Made by a program: the position numbers and the translations under genes
Part shown: in pieces, positions 57,900 through 64,000 of the stretch
Position numbering within the stretch: the first letter of the stretch is position 1
How the letters are laid out: every line of letters begins with the position of its first letter
Source of the DNA: Geosiphon pyriformis
Taxonomy: Eukaryota; Glomeromycota; Glomeromycetes; Archaeosporales; Geosiphonaceae
Assembly (NCBI GenBank): GCA_016748015.1
Contig: JAAOMT010000054.1
Location: 34,405-98,404 of the forward strand
Length of the DNA stretch: 64,000 nt
Reading direction: 5' to 3'
The notes under the pieces: generated by a model
Told to the model about the DNA's origin: nothing
The model's input: only the letters and a program-made list of their open reading frames with translations
Database searches by the model: none

Positions 57900-59925
57900 G
57901 TAGAATATTGCTTTTTGTTTGCTTGGAAGGTTGGGAGATTTGTTATACATAGATTTATCAAAATTCTGGTCTTTCATGAGACCAAGATAGGAAGCTTGAT
58001 TTGGATATCCAGTTGGTGCTGGTCAAGATTGTGCAGGACCACGAGAGATTGGTTGAGATAATTCACTGTTGGTTTGCACCTGATTGTTGTTAGAATTTCT
58101 CTATCTCTGATTATAGTCTATAGCTTGAGATCTGAGCTGGCTGTAAGAGGGAGTTTGATAATGAGAGATTGCTTGTGTTATTGGTGATGATTGATAATAA
58201 TTTTGGGACAGAGATTAAGTATACAGGACTTGTTGTGCATACTGAGGGGGTGGATTTCAAGAGATGAAATATTGGGATACCATGTTTTGCTAATATCTTG
58301 GTTGCTGGTATTGGTTTCCTTGATTTTGGTCCATTATTTTTTTTTTGCAGTTACGGGCAATATGTTCAGATTTCTGGCAGTAGTAACAGTTACAAGAATT
58401 GGATCTCCAAGATTGTTGCTGTTGCTAATGGTTTTGTTGCTATGAATATCTGCTGTTGTTGTTATTTTTTCTTTGTTGTGATGGTTGGTAAGTTCTTGTG
58501 ATTCCAGCTAAGAATCTCTCAATTTTCTGAGTTAATTTCTCACTTAATTGGGTTATCTTTGTGTCAATGTCAAAGGTTCTATTGATGGCTAAGTTAACAG
58601 CTTGGGTATGGTTCACTTCTTGTTCTGTGGACTTAAAATCACGAGTGAAAGTGACTGCTTCTTGTAGGTTTGCTGGATGGCAAAGGTTGTATGAATCTTA
58701 AGAGGCTGCTTCTTAGTTCTTTAATGAATTAATTAAAAACTTGCATAGTGGTATAATAATTCTGCTCGATGACTAGGATTTGTCAAAGAACCTGATTAAA
58801 TCTTCCGAGATAAGTAGTTGCTGCTTTATGGTTGTTTTGTTTTATTATACTAAATTAATTTTGCAATCAGATGAGTGTATTAAGGTCACAGAAGTATTGC
58901 AAAAAGGTGAGTTTAAACTCTGTAAAAGAGATAGGCTTCTCTGCAAGGTTCTGGTACCACAAATTGGCAGTTCTGGTCAGAAAGAACAGCAGTGCCTGAA
59001 TTGTGTGATCATCATCTCATCTGTTAGTGGTAATTGTTTTTTTGGCATCTGTAATTCAAGAATATGCATTATCTTCTTCACCAGAGAATTTTTCCAATTT
59101 AGTAATATCCCGGTAGGCCATAATCCAGTTAATGGGTGGAGTGTTACTGGTTATGATTAAAGGGAATAGTGTCTGCATATTTGAGTGTTCTCTGGATGCT
59201 AATGCTAGTTGTTTCTCTTTGTTACTGGAACCAATAGGTTGTAAGATAGCTGTTCCTTTCATTAAGGAAGATGCTGATTCTGCTGGGTTTTGTGCTGGTG
59301 GCTGTTTCCAAGTTGACATGTTTCTTTTTGTTTGACCGGCTGTTGGAGTAAGATTTCTAAACAGTGATCTGTATTTTTTTAGTGATTTGGTCCAATTGTG
59401 TTAGCCCCAAAAGTGTGAATTTCCAGAAGTTTTTGGTGTTTTCAACTGGGTTTCTGGGGGTGGATTGAATACAATTCTACTTTGGGATGTCTGATAATAT
59501 GATAGAATTGTTGGAAAAAAGAACCTTGGTTTCTTGTTGATTGTGGACTTGTCTTGGGCAGTTGTAGGATTATTGGATCTATTCTCGTATTCTTTTGGAT
59601 CAGACTCTACTGGTTGTTGTACTTGAGAGAATCATTTTGTTATGTAGTGTTTAATGTCTATATTGACTATATGTAGAGTTTCAGTGATTGCTCAAGTAAT
59701 AGTAGTTGTTGAGTATCCTAGTAAGTTTTGATGGATTTGTTCTTCAAGTCTTCCTGTATCAGTTGTGTGGCCTAACAAGCAGTTGATTTTTGCATTAATA
59801 TAGTTGCAAAAATTACTTTCTGCGATGGTGGTTTCTGCTGGTATTCCTAGATCTTTTTGAAAGTATTGAAATAGTACTCTTCTGTATAAAAAGTGGTCTT
59901 TTCTTATTGTTCCAATAGTCACCAC
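57900..59925 (-). pseudogene. gag: gag region of element F with CCHC zinc knuckle
   Basis: The first frame starts MVTIGTIRKDHFLYRRVLF at 59925, just inside the primer site, and is open for 77 codons; later parts are broken. A CCHC knuckle, CYYCQKSEHIARNC, lies at 58347-58388 (C-x2-C-x4-H-x4-C). Between them are Gln- and Asn-rich stretches. The product would be the particle shell and RNA-binding protein. The gag-pol junction could not be read because of indels. Confidence 0.65.
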
Positions 59926-59965
59926 TTTTGTGTATTTCTGGGGTGCTCTGTTTCTGTGGATTTAT

Positions 59966-59984
59966 AACCTCACAAGGAGCACCA
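59966..59984 (-). other. tRNA primer binding site, element F
   Basis: Minus strand TGGTGCTCCTTGTGAGGTT, two bases inside the LTR; one transition from copy A. Confidence 0.8.
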
Positions 59985-59986
59985 AA

Positions 59987-60895
59987 TATTACAGGTAAAC
60001 TGGGTAGAGTATGATAGTAATGTTTGGTACTCTAGTTTTGGGTTATCTTTCAAAGTTGTCTGCTTTTTCCACCATGTTAGTGTTATTAGTCTCTGAAGAT
60101 TTATTCCTGGCTGTGAATTTACCCATTGAATTCTTTGGTTATAAGACACAGAGTTTGTCTTTCATCAATTGCAATATTTTTTGTAAATGTAAACTTTCTT
60201 CTCTGTGCTAACAAATGCAGTTATTAGAGTGCAGCATTGTTTTTTTGCCCTTCTGATAAGCTACCAAGATAACGTTAATATCCAAAACTTAGAAAAAGCT
60301 TTTTTTTTTTACCAGGCTATCATGAAGTTTATTCCAAGACAGTCAATTTTCCTATATTGCCACTCCAAAAAAAATAAAATAAAATAAAAATAAAAAAAAA
60401 AAAAAAAGAAAAAAATTAGTTTCTATTAATCACTGTGATCAAGAGTGATTGTTCCAAATTGTTAAGGGTTCAAGGCATTTATGCCAATAGCATCTGTCTT
60501 AAAACAAAAGTAGAAAATACTGATTTTAATTTCAATTAAAATCTGTAAGATAGAAGAACATAAATTGATGAATTAAATTTGGTTTTAATAATTTATTGTA
60601 TTTCAGACTATGAATATATGATAAGTATAATACAAAGTAAAAATTGATTTCTAACTAACTGTCTGACTTTTCAACTTCTACAACTACTTGCTTTTATACA
60701 TTCTTTTGGTTTTATAGAATTGTTTTTAATTGTTTTACTATTGCTAACTATTGCTCATTATTGCTAGCTATTGCTCATTATTACTAGCTATTGCTTGCGT
60801 TTGCTCTGTGTTACCTCGAGTTGTACTGTGTTTTTCTTGTCATGTTTCTTTGTTACATTTTTCTATAGCTTTTTGGTTTTTCTACTCAGATAACA
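59987..60895 (-). repeat. 5' LTR of element F
   Basis: This 909-bp LTR starts TGTTATCTGAG on the minus strand at 60895 and ends TGTAATA at 59987. It has three units of the 20-bp repeat near 60735-60800. The A-rich tract is at 60367-60412. Confidence 0.88.
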
Positions 60896-62530
60896 ACAGC
60901 AATTTGGTAACCAATGTAATCAGAAAGCCAATAGGTTTAATTATAGATTTTATCAACAAAAAAAGTTCATTAAGATAGGATTCCAAAGAAGTCAATTTAG
61001 ATTTAACAACATTATTGAAAGTGAAAAAGACAACAGACAACATAGAAGTAGTAGCTTTGAGAGACCACCAAAAGTTGAGTCTATATTAACAGCAGTAGCA
61101 ACAGAAGAAACCACAAAAGCAGTAGCTTTAACATAAGATTTAGATTTAGCAAATGAAGATTTAAAAACTTTGAAGTTACCAGTAGAATTAGAAAAAAATT
61201 TGGGAAGAAAAAATAGTAATACTTTGTAGTCTACAGCCAAATAATTTAAGTCTTAACACCTGTAGCAGCAGCAATATTCAGAAGTTTCTTACCAGATACA
61301 GCAACCTTATAAGATACCAGTTTTTGACACAGCAATGTTTAGAGATTTCAGAGAATCAAAGGTAATCATAGCAAAGCATTGACATTAGTATAATTTAGAA
61401 AAGCAAAGAATAAAACAAATTTGGCCACCAACTTGGGAGACCAAATTACTTATCTCAAAGGCAGTACAGCCAAAAGAAAATTGACCAACTTAGCTTTAAA
61501 GACATCTCTTAAAATGATAACTTCTTTTTAGTTAACAACAGAAAAAATCTTAACACTGTTTTTTTTAACCAGAACAGACCAGTAAATAAGAGCAACAATA
61601 GCAAAAAAAGTGTCTTTAAATTGAACTACAGCATATTGTTACAGGTTAGCAAGCTTTAATCTGACTTAAGTGACAACACCAAAAATACCAAAAGCAGTTT
61701 TAATATTATCAAAAAAAGTACCCAAAGATATATTATAAAGTACAATTAACAGAAGAGAGAAAAAAACAACAGCCACACCAGAAGATTATGCAATCTTAAA
61801 AGTAGCCAAAAAAACTTCATCATCAATAACCACTTTGGTAACACCATTTAAACTTTTTTGAAATGTAAATTTTACACAAAACAATTTAACAGCATCTTAT
61901 AAAACAGATTTAAGCCTAATACAACCAGACAGCAACTAAAACAAAGAACTAAGCAGAACCATTTTAATCTTAAATGTAGCACCAAACACTAAAGTAGAAA
62001 CTATCCTTTCAAAAACCATTCACATTTACTCAAGCACTACTATCAGCAACACCAAAAACTAAAGGAAGAAAAGTTAATTCTATTTTTATCTAATCAGTCC
62101 AATCTTTGAAATCATCTAAAATAATGAACTGTTTTATATCTATATTAGATAATAATCTGTTAAAAAGTATCATATCAGGCAATACAACCAGTAGTTAATC
62201 TTGTCTTATCTTAAAAAATGAGCTGTTGCTGTTGTTATTTATATTAGAAAAAGAGCTGGCTGTTATTGTAAAGATTTTTTTCAAGATCTTATTTGGAACC
62301 ACAAAGAGGTTCAATGTCACTATAGTAGTTGTGAATGTTTGCTACTGTTTTTTGGACTTTTTGGTTTTTTTAGTCATTTGTAAAGCTGTAATAGTAGTAG
62401 TAGTAATAGTAGTAATAGTAGTAGTAGTAATAGTAGTAGTAGTAGTAATAGAAGTAGTAGTAGTAGTAGTAGTAATAGTAGTAGTAGTAGTAGTGGTAGT
62501 AGTAATAGTACAATTAGGGAGATTTTAAAT
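60896..62530 (-). pseudogene. LINE ORF1 (RRM-like), fragment G right part
   Basis: Minus-strand translation gives, from right to left, an N-terminal part with Thr/Ser repeats (62388-62514), then an RRM-like region: LGTFFDNIKTAFGIFGVV, QYAVVQFKDTFFAIVALIYW, VKKNSVKIFSV (about 61740-61560). A second similar unit follows (AKLVNF, then TAFEISNLVSQVGGQICF at about 61500-61420) after a frame change. Such proteins coat LINE RNA. Stops and indels are frequent. The ACAG at 60896-60899 is the right target duplication of F. Confidence 0.7.
62388..62514. repeat. (GTA)n microsatellite with ATA interruptions
   Basis: About 42 triplets, mainly TAG on the + strand, coding on the minus strand for Thr-rich sequence in the N-terminal part of LINE ORF1. 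Confidence 0.9.
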
Positions 62531-62749
62531 TTCATAGATTAATTCTGGAATAATCCACAAAAAATTCTTGTAATCTAATTAGTGTTCAGTATTATTAACA
62601 TAGAGAATTTGATAATACTTTATTGATCAAATACTTTAAATAAAAATCAAAACTAACAGTAGAAACATACTTTTATAAACACAAAGTTTCAGAATCCATA
62701 AGAATCTATACAACTTTATATAGTAGTTTTTTATTAAATTGGATTTAAA

Positions 62750-63555
62750 ATTACATCTTGCTTTATAATAAATGCCAAAGACTTACTCTGTTTATTTAAA
62801 TCTCTTACCAGTAAATATGACAAAAGTCAATTAGTAAAATGTGAGACCAAAAAAAATCAAAGATGACAACATGCATTAGTTAGTATTGTAACAGAAAGAA
62901 TAATAGAAATAACTAAGTATCTTCTTAAATTAATTATATTATTTGACTTTCTAAACAATTACTCTTTATATGAAAGACATTATAATCAAATTGTTATTAA
63001 AAAGTCTTTTATTAAATAAATTACTAAATCAAATGATTCAACTTTTTTAGATTTAGAAAAAACAGAAAAAAAAAGACCAAGACTTTCTAATGATAACAAG
63101 TTGTTAAAATTAAAAAAAACTTTTTCTGATTTTGGAGTTCAAGTATTCTTGTCAGATCTAATATATAAAGTTAATATAAAATAGATACAGGAGCTAGAAA
63201 ATATCAATCAGTAATTATTATTTAAAAATGCAACATTAAAAAAGCAATTAGATGAAGTATTTAATAATCAACAACATCATATTAAATCCATAACAGAAAT
63301 TGCCAAAAGGAAACAAAGTAATTTATATAATAATATAATAAGTTTGAAAAAAAATCATGAACGTTTTAGTTTAGATAGTTTTTTAAAATATTGTCCTTTA
63401 ACATGACTTGCAAAACAAAATCCAGTCATTGTAAGATTTATTGAAACTCTTACTTATAATAAAAATGAATATTAAAATGAAGGGGAAAAGCTTTTTAAGT
63501 GTGTTGTAATAGTTGATGCTATATACAGATCAAGGCACTTAAAATATGTTTCTGC
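62750..63555 (+). pseudogene. Fragment of a repeated coiled-coil gene family typical of Rhizophagus
   Basis: One + strand frame continues from about 62750 to 63555 without indels, interrupted only by TGA at Trp-like positions (NQRxQHALV, CPLTxLAKQ) and TAA/TAG at Gln-like positions. Parts are LLCLFKSLTSKYDKSQLVK, then SLYERHYNQIV, a heptad-rich stretch with KKQLDEVFNNQQHHIKSI, and KLFKCVVIVDAIYRSRHLKY. It resembles a large family of proteins I know from Rhizophagus proteomes; function unknown. The reading ends in VSA at 63555, where an LTR begins. Confidence 0.6.
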
Positions 63556-64000
63556 TGTTACGGGATAGTTTTCTTGTTATATTTAATTGCTGATATCCCG
63601 CTTTAATTGCAATCAGTCTTTTGTGAGTTCCTTAGTTCTATTTGTGTGATAATGTTACTGTTACACTGAAGGCTTTCTTTTTACTGTTGCGATGTAAGTT
63701 ATTCTTTAATTCTTGATTGTTGTGTGTGTTTATGTACTCCTTTTCAGAGGCTGAACTGAAATCTACCTACTGTCTAGGGTCTTCTCTGAGGCTATCCTTG
63801 CAATTGCCTGATGTGTTTCTCTAATCTAGAAACACAGAATGTTAATGGTCTTTAGCACTTTTCTAATTCTTACAATAAAGCTTTTATCAATTAATAACAA
63901 CGTGAATAATCTTGATCAAGGATTATTCTTCCAAGGGATTCAGTTGATGAATGATAGTTTCATTCAATAAATAATACAAGTAAGTTTCTTAATACTTTGG
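63556..64000 (+). repeat. Probable 5' LTR of a third, younger LTR family (cut by window end)
   Basis: Sequence composition changes abruptly at TGTTACGGGATAG, in the middle of a pseudogene frame. It starts with TGTTAC as other LTRs here do. CGGGATA (63561-63567) and TATCCCG (63594-63600) form an inverted repeat. An AATAAA is present at about 63872. No matching copy in the window, so the assignment rests on the ends and the context. Confidence 0.5.

Larger units (their letters stand above)
51018..60895 (-). mobile_element. Family 2 Ty3/gypsy-like element F with dUTPase-like domain
   Basis: This is a complete 9,878-bp element on the minus strand with perfect 4-bp flanks ACAG (51014-51017 and 60896-60899). 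The order is LTR, primer site, gag with zinc knuckle, protease, Cys-rich domain, dUTPase-like domain, linker, RT, RNase H, integrase, third ORF, polypurine tract, LTR. Its target is an ORF1-type LINE whose intact paralogue is at 47541-47600. Coding frames are broken by many stops and some single-base indels. Confidence 0.9.

Noticed and set aside
60205-60387. Frame of 60 codons as a gene
   Set aside because: It lies inside the F LTR, and a related frame exists on the opposite side in the E LTR (45931-46122); it is LTR sequence, not a gene.

Overview
This is AT-rich nuclear DNA of a fungus, most likely an arbuscular mycorrhizal fungus close to Rhizophagus (Glomeromycotina). The LINE proteins (endonuclease, reverse transcriptase, RNase H, C-terminal Cys-rich tail, RRM-like ORF1) and a coiled-coil repeated gene family at the right end look like sequences I know from that group. 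The one well-preserved host gene has several short GT-AG introns. No bacterial features were seen. The organism call rests on family recognition, not on a search.

Most of the window is layered, decayed retrotransposons. Family 1 (Ty3/gypsy-like; LTR about 630-750 bp) has copies A (1-7466, +), B (9922-17617, -), C (29911-46395, +, very degraded and interrupted) and D (34647-42419, +, nested in C), plus a solo LTR (46593-47223). Its layout is gag, a -1 frameshift site, protease / Cys ribbon / RT / RNase H, integrase in another register, then a third ORF ending inside the 3' LTR. Family 2 (LTR about 0.9-1.0 kb) has the long element F (51018-60895, -), whose pol region carries a Cys-rich domain and a dUTPase-like domain between protease and RT; a remnant J (7467-9921 and 17622-18251, +); and a short non-autonomous derivative E (43053-46338, +) in which tandem repeats replace gag-pol. 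A probable third family starts at 63556 and runs off the window. A further gypsy RT/RNase H scrap lies at 49866-50402.

Non-LTR elements are one long LINE ORF2 copy (18252-22922, +), a truncated convergent copy (22923-24310, -), and three ORF1 fragments (29440-29910, +; 46396-48035, -; 50403-51017 plus 60896-62530, -).

Between the repeats is a 3.3-kb island of more balanced composition (about 25560-28900). It holds a five-part host locus: a candidate starch-binding (CBM20-like) exon at 26071-26241 and a four-exon gene at 26728-28662 for a 519-residue multi-pass membrane protein. A pseudogene of a repeated coiled-coil family lies at 62750-63555.

The insertion order can be read from the nesting: LINE contains J, which contains A and B; an ORF1 LINE fragment is followed by C, which contains D and E; an ORF1 element contains F. 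Five insertions have readable 4-bp target duplications. Decay is mainly C-to-T and G-to-A, turning Gln and Trp codons into stops while reading frames in copy A stay in register.
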